This document shows, one piece after another, positions 1 to 13,100 of a stretch of 64,000 bases of DNA (its first letter is position 1; every line of letters starts with the position of its first letter). Both the position numbers and the translations under genes were made by a program. Location of the stretch: positions 8,855,562 through 8,919,561 of the forward strand of contig JARUPZ010000020.1 in NCBI GenBank assembly GCA_031213475.1, written 5' to 3'. The stretch comes from Nereocystis luetkeana (lineage: Eukaryota > Sar > Phaeophyceae > Laminariales > Laminariaceae). The notes under the pieces are model-generated. The model worked only from the letters and a program-made list of their open reading frames with translations. It had not been told where the DNA came from and searched no databases.

Positions 1-39
1 CAACGCAAAAGAAGGGGTGGGCAATCCCTTCAGACGTTG

Positions 40-275
40 GACAGACAGATCACGATCTATCTGTCTACAGTAGTAGATCATATACCAAGTATATACATCC
101 TGACCTGCCGCTCTCAGGTGCTGCGCAGGAAATGTCTAGTACAAACCCAACCCAAGAAACATGCCGTAGATCATGCAGATTACACAGATCCCACCCCGCA
201 ACCTGCCCCACAGATCAAACAAATCAGGAATCTGTTCCTCCCGAAAGATCTAGACCATGCAGGGGGGAATCATTT
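40..275. repeat. Family C GATC-rich repeat
   Basis: About 230 bp. Shared markers with the other copies: CAGATCACGATCTATCTG, CCTGCCG....GAGGTGCTG.GCAGG, and repeated CAGATCA steps, ending near AAGATCTAGACCATGCAGGG. Confidence 0.65.
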
Positions 276-810
276 ATCCGGGCGGAGTGTGAAACCTCCT
301 CCTGCACGCCAAAAAGCACCGACCCGACCGGGGCTCATTATCGCTCGGCCACGTTGCGTCAACCTCGACCCGCCCACCGTAACACTCAAGCCCTTCCCGG
401 TAAAAATAACCGACCGAAACAAGACCTTACGTTGCGCCGGCCGGGGCTTAATGTGGCTAGGAATTTTCTGTAGCCCACGATTTCTCACAGAAGCGCTCTC
501 GGGTCAATAACCCACCAGCCCGACAAGTCAACAGACGAACGCAAAAACTTGACCGGTATTGTTGACGCCACGCGGCGGTCGGGGTTCGTTTCGGCTAGAC
601 GCCTTCCAACGTCACCGCAATGGGAAAGGCAAAACGTCCCATCAAGTCCAGCCACCACGCCGCGCAGAAAAAAAACGACCCCCATGCCGGCAGGGAAAGT
701 AACCGACCAACACAGTGTATCTATAGCTTCCCTTTGCAGGCGCAATGCGCCGGCAGGGGCTAGTCATGGCTAGACACCCACTACCCGACCTCGAACCGCA
801 CCGCATCGAC

Positions 811-960
811 GGGGGGGGGGGGGGGGGGGGGGGGGGGGGTGTACTCGATAGGAGAGAGGGGGGGGGGGGGGGGGGGGGGGGGGGCGTACTCATTTGTAGC
901 TTGCCTAAGTCATTTGCCCATTGACCACGCATCCCTTTCGAGGGGAGGGGGTGGTGGTGG
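811..960 (-). mobile_element. E retroposon copy with poly-C tail
   Basis: On the plus strand: G runs (811-839 and 858-884), then CGTACTCATTTGTAGCTTGC and GACCACGCATCCCTTTCGAG. Read on the minus strand the element ends in poly-C. Confidence 0.7.
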
Positions 961-1037
961 TATCCACCAGTCTGGAAAAGGAACCCGGTCAACACAAACA
1001 TTCATCTTGCCTGCGCGATGCGCCAGCCGATTACTCT

Positions 1038-1137
1038 TTAACCCCCTTTAGAACCACACTCCCGTTTTGGGGACAAACTGCTTGAAGTTTGAGTGGTGTG
1101 TCCCCAAAACAGGACTGCCGTTCAAAAAAAGGGTTAA
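1038..1137. mobile_element. Family B palindromic MITE with TTAA ends
   Basis: About 95 bp, nearly a perfect hairpin: arms of the form CCCTTTTAGGACCGCAGTCC with GTTTTGGGGACAAAC. TTAA stands at both ends, as in piggyBac-type target duplications. Confidence 0.8.
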
Positions 1138-1358
1138 AACTATTGGTGCTTTTTAGAGTAAAACCTCCGACTTCAAAATCGACAGGAATACGGAATAGCG
1201 TCGGCACGAGAGGGGTACGTCGGCATTTTTTTGGCCGAATTTCTCAACCCAACATCGCTGGAGTAGCACCAGTTCTGTTTTCAAACGTGCTTTTGTATGT
1301 ACAGTACGTACGTATGCCGAATAGGCGATAGCGCATCGCCCATCGTGTTGCAGGTTGG

Positions 1359-1512
1359 GTTTTTTTTTTTTTTTTTTTTTCTCATCCCATTTATTATCTT
1401 CGCACATCTTCTTCTCTCTCTCCTTCCAACTCGTAACTCAGATCCGGGGGCACATAGCAGGCTCTCCTCCCCCCTTCCCGCCACGGTACGTGCCTTCCTT
1501 TTTATCGGTTAG
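1359..1512 (-). repeat. Family F repeat
   Basis: Reverse-oriented copy of the element also at 30572 and 33331, with an A tail (seen here as the T run 1360-1380). Confidence 0.75.
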
Positions 1513-1518
1513 GTGCGG

Positions 1519-1632
1519 TATTACAGGGGGACCGTAATTAATAGGACCAAATACTGTTAGTAAAAAATGGTTAAATATATAGGTTTTTACGTATACCACT
1601 CGTAGGCCTATTAACTATGGTCCCCCGTAATA
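1519..1632. mobile_element. Family A MITE
   Basis: About 110 bp with imperfect terminal inverted repeats of the form TTACGGGGGACCATAGTAAA. Family without coding capacity, flanked by TA or TAATA sequence. Confidence 0.8.
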
Positions 1633-1944
1633 GTACATCTCCTCAAGTGAGTGCTAGGTCTCTGTACCGGGTACACACGGGGGTCTGTCTCACTACATAA
1701 AATCCCAGTGTTTTTTTATATTCGTAGGTGCTGCCGACTGTTTCAATGAAAGAAACACCAAACACCAAGACAACAACTCACCCTGATTCACCCGCAGTTT
1801 TTTGTTTGTTTGTTTGTTTTCTCTCAAAAAATCTGGGAGTTCGTACCTCTGCTGAAGCGTGCGTCGCTAAAATAGACGCATCCTCTACTGACAACGAACC
1901 CCAACCCTGTAAGGGCACCCACCAGTCTGTGCACACCCGCCCAT

Positions 1945-2053
1945 CCACGTCGGCGGCGCCTTCGGTCTTGCCCATGCCGCGGGAGGAGCAAGCGGGGGTG
2001 GTGCCCATGCCGGCGAAAAGCGAAGGGTTTCCGATGATAGGGGTCACGGCCAG
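1945..2053 (-). CDS. PPC-repeat gene exon 15 (3' border uncertain)
   Basis: Starts in phase 0 after acceptor GACCTGCAG with LAVTPIIGNPSLFAGMG, the counterpart of the LTGDPDLYV strand. The reading frame stays open past 1945. Donor candidates are GTGTGC near 1942, GTGGGT near 1931 and GTTGGG near 1908. Later exons must lie closer to, or beyond, the left edge of the window. Confidence 0.5.
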
Positions 2054-5000
2054 CTGCAGGTCTTTGTTGTCCTTTCAGAAGAAGAAGAAGCAGCAGCAGC
2101 AGCAGCAGTAGCAAGTGTTTTTACGGGAGAGCATAATAGTAAATAGGATCTACGGTACACACAAAAACCTGCCTGTTTCCCTGTTTTTACCAACAATACT
2201 TGGTCCTATTTACTATAGTCCGTCGTGATAGTAGCAGCAGACAACAGCAGCAGCAGTGGTAGCAGCAGAAACAGCAGCAAGAGCAGTAGCAGTAGCAGCA
2301 GAAGCAGTAACAGTAGCAGCAGAAACAGCAGCAGCAGCGGCACAGCAGTAACAACAGCAGCAGCACCAGTAGCACCATCAACAACAGCAGTAACAGCAAC
2401 ACCAACAGCAATGCAACAACAGCGACAACAACAAAACAAACACACAGCAGCAGCAGCAGAAACAACACCAACAACAACAAACCCAACCCTGCAGCGGCAG
2501 CGCCCCCCCCCGCGTGCGCGCGCATTTCAACATCGCATGGCAACTACCGTGGCTAAATCGCCCTATGCTTCTCCTACAATAGTTATCTACCGGTTCATAC
2601 CTGGTCCACGAGAAACCCAAACACCATCTCGTTCCCCGCAATCAATGCATGCCTCTGTGGAACGCCCGCTTGCAGCAGCGAAACTCCCTGCCGGAGGGGA
2701 GTCAAGCACGCCACAGCGGCGGACCATGCGCGACAGCAGTTACGTTTCATATGGCCTAGTGAAACGCTCAAAAGCATATACGCTGGGAGATCGTTCCGGA
2801 CACCGGTCTTTTTGGGCTCGTTCCGCCATAAAATGCTAGTTGTAGTGTAGGAGGCGGCCAGTCAAGAGGTCTTTGCGCAGGGGTGTCTGCAAGGAGTAAC
2901 ATAGGACTCGCAGGAGTGTCGCTGTAACAGGAACTCGCGCAGCAGCATATTCACATCTGCCGTCAACTCGTATGCGTTGGTGGTCGGCCTACGTCGGATG
3001 TCGGACGGCGTCAGGCAACTCGAACGGGGGTTCTATTTATTTGGCGCCGTCAAAATTAGCACTGGCATTGGCTCGATTTATTCAACTATTACGGGGGACC
3101 ACAGTTAATAGGACCGAATATTGTTAGTAAAAATGTTTAAATATATAGTTTTTTATGTATACCATAGGTCCTATTAACCATGGTCCCCCGTAATAGAGAG
3201 TCAGTTGCGATGGGTGAAAGGAGGTGGGGATCTAAACACACCTAGGACAGATCAGACAGATCATCTACAGGCAGATCATCTAGATCAACTACATCCTAAC
3301 CTACCGTTCTGAGGTGCTGTGCAGGACCTGCACAGTCCATATCCAGCCCAGGAAACACGTCATATTAAGAGATCGTGCAGACTATACCGGTCCCACCCGG
3401 CAACATGAGCTAGATCATACAAATCATACAGATCACACAGATCACACATCTCTCTTCCCTGAAATATCTAGGTGCATCACGTGAGGATCTGATCTCTCTG
3501 GTCTGTCCAATCTTCCGAATATTTCACCCCAAAACCGAGGGCGAGGCGGTGGCGGCTGGTTGGGCCGGGGCGTAGACACGGCAGCGTCCGTTCACCACCT
3601 TTGAAACCCCGAGACAACAACAATGACGTTGGTAGCATCCGCGGTGAGTGCCCAGCAGCAGTACGGGTAGGAGGTAGGACGATGTTGCGCCCGTGCCGCT
3701 CAACCCCTTGCATTCAACCACTGTAACTCGGACACCAACCATTGCGTCGCCCACCAATCACGCAGTGGCCGCAATGGTTGCCGTAACCATAGTAACCTTT
3801 TCATCGTCAAGTTTTTTTCCTCTCAAGTCCCCCCCCCAAGGAGACGAGTCTGCCCCCATCTCGGGTCGTGCTGCCGTAGACGAAGGTGCATTCGTACCGC
3901 TTCCCTGGGGTTCCTTTCATCATAACCCGAGAAGCTTGTATATCTCGCCCTTAAAAAGGCCTTTGAGGAAAAACCATGCGCACATACCGAAGAAACACCC
4001 CCATGGACAAGGAATTATACAAAAAAAAAAAAAGCCAACGCAGTAGCTCAACCCTGTTATCACATTACTGCACTGTACTTCATTCAACCCCAGTGTTACC
4101 CTAATTCCAAGCGCAGTCAGCCCAATAGGAACTTCTGCGGTTAGGTGCTTGATCAGTCAGTCAGCAAGAGTTACGCTCCTAATTCTCACCCTTGGCGTAA
4201 TGTGGAGCAGTAACTCTGACGATTAAAACCTGGAAAAATACATGCGAGATTCTAGAGGTACTGGGCAGTTCCTCCGTTTGGGAGACCAAATCAGCCGAGA
4301 ATGTTGGGGCCCAAAAGTGCCCCCCCCCCCCCCCCCCCTCCCCTACATACCGCACTGTAGAGGCATGAATCCCTCCCCTACCGATCAACCCTCTCTCCCT
4401 ACCGCACTGTAGAGGCATGAATATCTCCCCTACCGATCAACCCTCTCTCCCTACCGCACTGTAGAGGCATGAATATCTCCCCTACCGATCAACCCTCTCT
4501 CCCTACCGCACTGTAGAGGCATGGCTCTCTCTCCTGCCCGTGGCATGACTATTTCCCCTCATTTTTATTTCATCCGCGTAGCCCATCCGTAGAGGGATAG
4601 AGGGGTGGTGTGCTCGATATCATGCATGGCGGTAGACGTATGTATGACCATAGACCCTCGCTCCCCTAAAATATACCGGGACGGAGCACGTGGGGTTTTC
4701 ACACCGACCATGCAGACATAGCTTGCACCAAGCGCGAAGCACCGTGAGATGTTCGGCGAGTCGCATGAAGGGTGATCTGCATCCTACTACGAAGAACCGA
4801 TTTTGAGGCGAACTTCGGCGCCTTGCGCGTATTTTCTTGTACATGGGGATAGGGGTGGGTGATCGGAGGACGTTTTTTTTTTCCAGAGCGCTCATATCTC
4901 CCTCTTGCCGATTCTCGAAGTCAGGGCCATGCAAAATAGTGCACAGTCACGCGAATCGACTCCAAGCGTGCGCAAGAAAGCCCGCGCAGGAGATCCGACA

Positions 5001-6876
5001 TCACCACGCGCGACTTCACAACACGTAATACGCGTATGTACGATGCTCACAACAACCTTTCGAGAGCAGGCACATCAGCAGACTACAGTAGTGGTTTACG
5101 TTGGCTCAAACTAGGGCAAAAAGGGTTGACAGTCTACACTAACTCCTCAACATTTTCCAAGAAAATTCCCAGGGTTGCGGGTTCAGAGTTAAGAGTTATA
5201 AATTAGAGTATATTTCAACCATTCTATCGAACCTGGGTTAATGTCTATTTCAACCATTCTGTCGGCGGGGTAAACGGGGGTGACACAAGCGACAAATACT
5301 ATCTCACCGTCGACCTTAAGACACGAAAATCGAAACAAAAAAGCGACTCCACCCCTTCAGGACTAACCTCCCTCCCATCGCGGGGACCGAAACACTATTA
5401 TAACAAGAATTATACCCAAGAGTTAGGTTTCTGTTACAGTACGGGTCTAAAATGGCTTAGGGTTTGTAGAGTTAAAACGCATTCGACCTGGCGCTGCCAT
5501 TACACGTCGTCGTTCCCCCTCCCATGAGAGGTGACCTCCTCCCTCCGCCCGCTTGATTGCCGCTAGTGATGGGTATCGGACCAAAATCAAGCTCGATACG
5601 ATACCCATAAATGGTACCTAAACCGATACGATTGCCGCTAGTGATGGGTATCGGACCAAAATCAAGCTCGATACGATACCCATAAACGATACCGAAACCG
5701 ATACGATTGCCGCTAGTGATGGTTATCGGACCAGAATCAAGCTCGATATGATACCCATAAACGATACCGAAACCGATACGATTGCCGCTAGTGATGGGTA
5801 TCGGACCAGAATCAAGCTCGATACGATACCCATAAATGATACCAAAACCACTACGATTTCGATAGTGGATGCGTCCAAAACAATCGTCCGGCCTCAGCAC
5901 GAACAGAGACGGGGATCCCAGGGGATTGCAGGGCAACATGGGCACGATATGAAGATGTTACCGAAACTTTCGATATGTCGATGTTATCCAAACTTTCGAT
6001 ACGATATCCAACACTATAATACAGTATTGTCAACGCTTTCTTGTGTTCGTGTTTCGTTTCTGTAGGGTTTCCACGAGTTCTTTGCTGGATTGTTCTGTCG
6101 GGATTCCCGGCTGCTCAGCGATCCCACCCTTCCTTCTCTTCTCTGGTAAAGCAGTGCAGGCAGGCCCGATTTTGCGCGGAAAGACCAAAAGCAGCAACAG
6201 CAGCCTCCAACAACAAGCCACCAACAAGGCGATGGGGAGGGAAGCACGCCGGCAAACAGGAAACAACGAAGAAAAAACGAAAAGCATACTACTATTACGG
6301 GGGACCATAGTTAACAGGACCTATGGTACACATAAAAACCTATATGTTTAACCATTTTTACTAACAATACTTGGTCCTGTTAACTATGGCCCCCCGTAAT
6401 AATGCCAAAACAAAAAACCACAAGCAAAAACAAACCTGTGAGAAGGTAGCGATGACAGAAAACGTCACGTCCATGATGCCAAACACGCCGATCAGATAAG
6501 GCTCCGCGGTTCCGCCCGGACCCTGCGCGGTGATCGCTTTGACAGGCATGCCCTTCGACGTCCAACTGAGAAAAACACGATCAGCCGAGGCATGGGCAGG
6601 GTGGTCGGGGTTTTTTTTGGGCAAAGACGCAGCAAAACGACCCAGCACTTACAAGAAAATGGAAGTTAAGGAACATGGGCTCGATTTTTTTCAGGAAAAA
6701 AAACTGAAATAAACCCTTACACTTTTTTCGTGGTCGGAATGCACATTCGTGTATTAACACACCCTGCCTCACGTAAGAAAAAAAATAGCCTGGCCTGACA
6801 TAAAACATCGTCAAGTGCTGTCGCATACTGTCTCTATCGCAAGCCGCGTGATGAAAATGTTGCCACCAGGTATACA

Positions 6877-6913
<37 letters not shown>

Positions 6914-6932
6914 TAATAATATTAATAATAAT

Positions 6933-6994
<62 letters not shown>

Positions 6995-7034
6995 TAATAA
7001 TAATAATAATAATAACAATAATAACAATAATAAC

Positions 7035-7102
<68 letters not shown>

Positions 7103-8215
7103 CAATAATAAAAAACACCAGCTGTGAGGTCGAGGATGTCGTCGAAATTCGTTTTTGCAAGCTGTGTGCGATAATATATATTTACTCGCCCAAAAAGGCT
7201 TCGCTATGCGAGTTCGCCCTTTGGCCTTCGAATTGGGCTGCGCATTTAGAGCCTCGCATAGTGTCATCACCCCCACCCATACACGGAAGGGGGACATCGC
7301 TTTGGGCTTCGCATTGTCGTCGTCCCCGACCCTATCCACGGGGAAGGGAAAGGAAACGTCGAAGAGTGCATAAAAAACGACGCGCCGAACCGCGTCATTG
7401 AGCTCCCACCGCAACCGCAACCGTCTCCATCAAGATTTTTTCATCACAACCTGTACGGGAAAGTGGAGAAACTCACCTCCCCCCCCTCCCCTCTCCTTCA
7501 ACCGCGACCGTCTCCATCAAACTGTTTTTATCGCAACCTGTACGAGAAAATGGAGAAACTCGTCTCCCCCCCCTCCCCTTTCCTTCCCCAGCAACATACA
7601 AACTAAAATACACGAACGGCAAAAAGGACAAACTCATCTCCCCCCCCCCCCATCCTCCCTTCCCCGTTAAAAATAAGCTATTCATAAAAGCATGCCCGAA
7701 CCGAACCTGTACGTGGTATCGTCCAACGGGTCGATCACCATCGACTCGTTCCTCCTCGCCATGTAGAGGTCGCCTTGTCCGATGGACGTGGTGAGAGTTA
7801 CCGTTAGCCTCGCAGTGTCGCTCTCCGGCCGCACGAGGTAGTAGTGCATGCGCCCAGCGTGCACCCAGCCCGCCTGGGGGCGGCCGTGCACGAGCAGGGT
7901 GGCTGTTGAAGGGGGGGGGGGGGGGGGAGGGGGCAGGATTGGGGGGGGGGGAGGGGGATGAGGATGAGGGGGGGTGTACTCGATAGGAGATATGTACTCC
8001 ATCTCATGCATGGCCGTAGTCGTATGACCAATGGGGGGGGGGGGGGCAGGGGACGGGGGAGTTGGGGAGCGATGGAGGGGGGAAACAAGGGGGAAACCAC
8101 CACCACCACCACCAACGACAACACCAACACCAACACCAACACCAACACCAACACCAACACCAACACCAACACCAACACCAACACCAACACCAACACCAAC
8201 ACCAACACCAACACC

Positions 8216-8270
<55 letters not shown>

Positions 8271-10071
8271 GCAACAACAACAACAAAGTCGGGCGGTTTC
8301 ACCGAAACCGTCTCGGATATAAATCATCCGCAGGTAAACGCAGAATCATGCCGCGAGCGTGTAGCGCGACACCTTGTTCTGCGCAGTTTCAGCGCTACTC
8401 GTACCTGGTACAGTAAATGTGTTAGCATCCCCTATTGAATAGTCTAACCCCTCAGCGCCGGGTCATCGCTACAACGTGCGACCGATGCTGTAGAGGCCCT
8501 TCCTCTCTTTGCCATTTTCGCCTCTCAGACGCCAATGGGCTATAAACGCATGCGCAAGACGAGGTCGGCGGCTCTTCCGTCGCAAGAAAGAGAGGAAATA
8601 AAGGAGCCGAGAGCGAGATTCAAGGAACGCCCTGAGAAGAGTCCAAGGAACATCCTGAGAAAAATCTACGGAAAACTATGAGAAACAGTTCCGAGATCGT
8701 TCGCAGAACTATCCGAGGAACGTTCTGCGACAAACCATGCGCCCGAGCGGCGGGCGAGCGAGTGCTCTGGTCTGCCAAAAATACAGTCACCTACCAGGTG
8801 TTAACTTTGGTCGTCAGCAGTATGGAGGTTGAGACTTGCTTAGCCCCGCAATGCGGCAGACTATCGTACCACACTGGGTGATAAGATGACACACCCGTAT
8901 CACAAGAGTGATAAGCTAACACACCCCCTAGGATGAAGTTGCTATTACGGGGGACCATAGTAAATAGGGCCTACGTTACACACAAAAACTTACCAGGTAT
9001 ACATTTACCTATTTATGCTCTCAATATTTGGTCCTATTTACTATGGTCTCCCGTAAGAGCTATTCTCTCCCCCCAAGGCCGGGGGAGCACTCACACACAC
9101 GAAACGGGAACGGTGGCGTTGGAATGGTCCCGACGAGACATTTCCACCCATGCATCGCTCGGCGCAATGCAAAACCCTACCCGTTGCGGAAACATGCGGT
9201 TTTGAAGCTCGTTCTGAGGGTGGGAGCGGTATCTCGCGTGTTACAAAAATCTACTATTAATACACCAGGTGTAACCTTCGGCAACAGCACATACAGGGGC
9301 TGCTGACGGGGGTGGGCTTCGAGGCCCGCTTAGCGCCACATTGCGGCAACACAGACTATTCAGGTCAACCAGACACAGAAAGAAAAGTACGATAAAAAGA
9401 CAAAACATCTGCCACCCTCCTATTTACTAGGCGAAACTTACTTGCTTCCGTTTTTTTACCGCACGAAAGAAAATATCTGCCGCCCCTCTCAATGGATATA
9501 TATATATTTTTTTAGGCCTGTTCACGGGTCGGGTCGAATCTCGCGGGTCAGGCCGAGTCGGGTCGGGTGACGGTGACCGGGCCGACCCGTGATCATTTGA
9601 GTACCTGCTGAACCGACCCGACCCGACCCGACCCGTGATATTTCAAAACCTTCCTGGCCCGACCCGCGGGTCGGGGTTGCAATTTTCTTCTCACAGACGG
9701 TTTTTTCTCAACCATTGCAATGGCCAAGGTAAGAATACCCCACACATATTGGTTCGATGAGTACTTCGGTGAACAAATAAAATGCATTAGATACCTCCCA
9801 AGGGGAATGTGCTATGTCGGCCCTTCTGCATGGGCTAAGTTTAGACCTCTTCAGGCGAGGGCTCTCAGAACACGTAAGGTGCTGCGTACGATTTCTCTAA
9901 AGTTCCACGTGCAGTCTGTATATACCGAATACCTGGTACACTTTTTTCGAGACTACAAGAACTAGGGGACAAAAAAAGTATCGCTTCCCTACACAGATAA
10001 GAGCAGAAGTGCAATGCCTTTAAAAAAATCGAGCATCCTCGTTGGAAGGACGAGGAGTTACAACTCAACCC

Positions 10072-10103
<32 letters not shown>

Positions 10104-13100
10104 TATCCCTATCCCTGTTCCTATCCTAGCAGGCGTGTCTGGCGCGGATCAACCAACGCACCGCCCTCGTCTTCGTGGCGGACAGACACAGTGAAGGACG
10201 AGTTGCTGACGGAAGAGATGCCTATCTGGTAAGCGCAGTCCTCGCAGAAGTTGGGGCCCGTCGAGTCGATCATCACGAAATCCGAGCCTGCCGCAGCGCA
10301 CGTCGGGAAGAGCGAACGCACCCCACCCCACCCCACCCCACCCCATCAGAATAGGCGGACAACGGCGACGACGTAAAACGAGAGGGGAAACGACCAGAAA
10401 AATAGGCGCACGGGGAGGGGGGGGGGGGGGGGGGGGGGAGGGCGTACTCGTTCGTTGCTTGCCTTAGTCTTTCGACCATTGACCACGCATCCCTTTAGAG
10501 ACGGAGAAAAAGCGTGGGGGGAGGGGGGGGGGGGGGTGTACTCATTATCATGCATGGCCGTAGTCGTATGACAATAGAGGGGGGGCGGGGGGGGCTCGAT
10601 AGGAGAGATGTATTCGATCTCATGCATGGCCGTAGTCGTATGACCATAGACCCTCGCATCCCTACAATGCCGGGACGGAGCATGTCGGGTTTTCACCGAC
10701 CAGGCAGACATTGCTTGCACCAAGCGCGGAGCGCCGTGGGGTATTGGGCGAGTCGCATGAAGGGTGAGCTGCATCCTACAAAAAAAAACGCCTGTGAGGC
10801 GGACTTGCATATGGATGACAGCTTCAATGAGATAATTTAATTTCCGGTGTAGCCACTTCCATAGACAGCCATGGGAGTACTATGTAACTGCCTCTTGGGT
10901 GCCTTACCATGAACAAACACTACGAGATACGACCACTCTCCTTGTGCGGAGTAAAGGTTTTTCACCTCGCACCAATGATCTAACTCGACAACCAGCGGTG
11001 GGCGGCCGCCAAAAAAAAAAAGAAAAAAAGTACCCTGGTTGTCTAGCTCACGTAGTGAGCGGCATGTTTTACAGTGTCGTTGCCAATCGACGCCAACCCA
11101 ACCTATAGACAAAAAGGGGGGGCTGAATCGTGCCCCCCCCCCCCCCCCCCTCCCCCCGCGCTTTTCGTTTCCCTTCCTTCTCCCACGAAGCCCAGGCTGC
11201 GCAAAACAAGAGTAACCTGTTGTGAACTGCAGCTATTAATAGTGCGCGGCACAATTTCGCCCTCTAACTGCCACATAAATCATCCTACACATTTTTTTTC
11301 ACGAAAATTCGTCCAAAACCAGAATGGCATTTGCAGCGTTCAAGGGATTTAGAAACAATGATATTTTGGGCCAGGCTCACATGCCAATCTGGACGGAAAA
11401 ATAAGCAACGTTTTACATTGAACTCAGAGTGCAGAGAGGGATTGTATTCCGACCAGAGCGGTAGTGGTATTATTAATAGTTGCTCTTGCAATTTTCGGGC
11501 TGTGTCCGGCTCAAACTAGTTGGTGTGGACTGCCCGAAGGTAAAAGACAAAATGGTTTCAATTGTGTTTCGTGCAAAAGTCGACCCTAAAATTATCGACT
11601 CCCGAATGATCAAACCTCCTCGTAGACTTGACAACATGGTTTTTGTTCGTATCGGCGCAAAAGCCGTGCCTACAATTATCAACCCCCAGATCAGGAACCC
11701 CTTGAAAACTACCCGGTGAAAAATATTGTTACGTTTCGTGCAAAACTCCGGCCAAAAAAGTCTCACCTCCCAAGATGCTCAAACGCCTATGGAACAAAAA
11801 ACTTGGTTCAGTTGTGTTTCGTGCAAACCTCCAGCCTAAACAATCTCAACTCTCAGATTCTTGAAACGACGTTAGGACAAAAAACATGGTTTCATTTCTT
11901 TTCGTGCAACGAAATTGAGCCTGAACTCCCAAATCATCAAGATTCCTTCAGAGCTTCGCCCACATTTTGGGTGTCACGACACTTGGAAATTGGCGTGGGA
12001 ACATAATCGCAGTGCATAAAAAAAAGGCTACGTGAATTGTATCGGGTACCAGGTACATGCTGTACGTATACGCGTGGAGACCAGTCGGTGCTTTCGAAAA
12101 ATCTCGAGAAAAACGGAACAAAACGGTCCAGCATTCCGTACCACTCTGTCCCTAAACAGAATCCCGGTTTGTATACTAATATTCAAGATAAATGTTGCTA
12201 ATATTTCTGGACAGAGCGGTATTATTTACCCGTGCCGCCCGTGCTTTAAAAAAACGGCCCAATGCAGCCTTTGCCCATGACCTACAGTAGTCGGCGGACA
12301 GTGCCGCGCGGCCTGCTCGTGTGCCTCTGCTCTACACGCGCAGCTAGCGAATGCACACCAAGCCAAGAGGTACTCGAGAGTGACCCCCTCTCCTTCCATC
12401 CTCCTCGCCTTCTGCTAATACAAGGATAAACCCCGACTTACGTCAGTAGAGCCCATGACTATCATGACTATCATTACCAAAAAACAAAAGTCAACTCAGT
12501 TGGTTGACAACAGGAGTCATTCATAGTTCTTTCTGTACGCTTGACTCTGGCAAATATTTTCGGTTTATTTACCCGTGGCGCCTCCCATCCAGTGGAAGTT
12601 GTGCGGCCCCGGCAGGGCGCTGCCCCCGGCGGCGACGTAAAGGTCCGGGTCGCCGGTTAAGGCCGTCAGCACAACCTTTTTTTTTTCCAAAAAACAAAAA
12701 CGAAACCGAAAACGAAAACGAGAAACGCACACACATGCGTATAACACACGGAGAAGAAAGAGAGACCCCCAAGCAAGTTAATAAAACAATAGGAGTAACC
12801 AGCAGCGAAGTAGAATGAAAAGGGGGGGGGGCGTTTGGATGGGGAGGGGGGGGGGGGGGGTGGAGAGGTTGGAGGGCTGGGGGTGGAGGGCCGGGTTGGC
12901 GTGGGAGTGGGGGGGGGGGGGGGGGGGGGGGGGTGAGAGGGAGGGGGGGGGGGGGGGGAGTGAGCTGAAGGGGGGAAGGGGGTACTTACTTATGAGAGCT
13001 GAAGGGTGGGGGAGGCAAAGAGGGCCCCTTGCGCAGGTGTTCTCGCGCCATAAACTGCCGCAAGCCGTACCATGTCTGGTATCACGTACCAGATACCACG

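Noticed and set aside
645-760. Possible further PPC exon reading YRYTVLVGYFP
   Set aside because: Similarity to the IGV strand is short, and the same DNA is repeated with changes near 390-440, which suggests an intronic repeat.
4346-4545. Possible CRISPR array
   Set aside because: Units are uniform tandem repeats with no variable spacers, and the genome is eukaryotic. The same holds for 5556-5855 and 16887-17048.
6876-7420. Long open frames of poly-Asn, poly-Ile and poly-Leu
   Set aside because: They are all frames of the TAA microsatellite, which lacks stops in several frames; no gene context.
8004-8416. Open frames of Thr-Pro, His-Gln, Asn-Thr and Cys-Trp repeats
   Set aside because: Every frame of the ACCAAC/CAA array is open; repeat artefact.
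9720-9965. 81-codon plus-strand open frame
   Set aside because: Lies in a PPC gene intron, antisense to it, with no recognisable domain; part overlaps a TACCTGGTA site.
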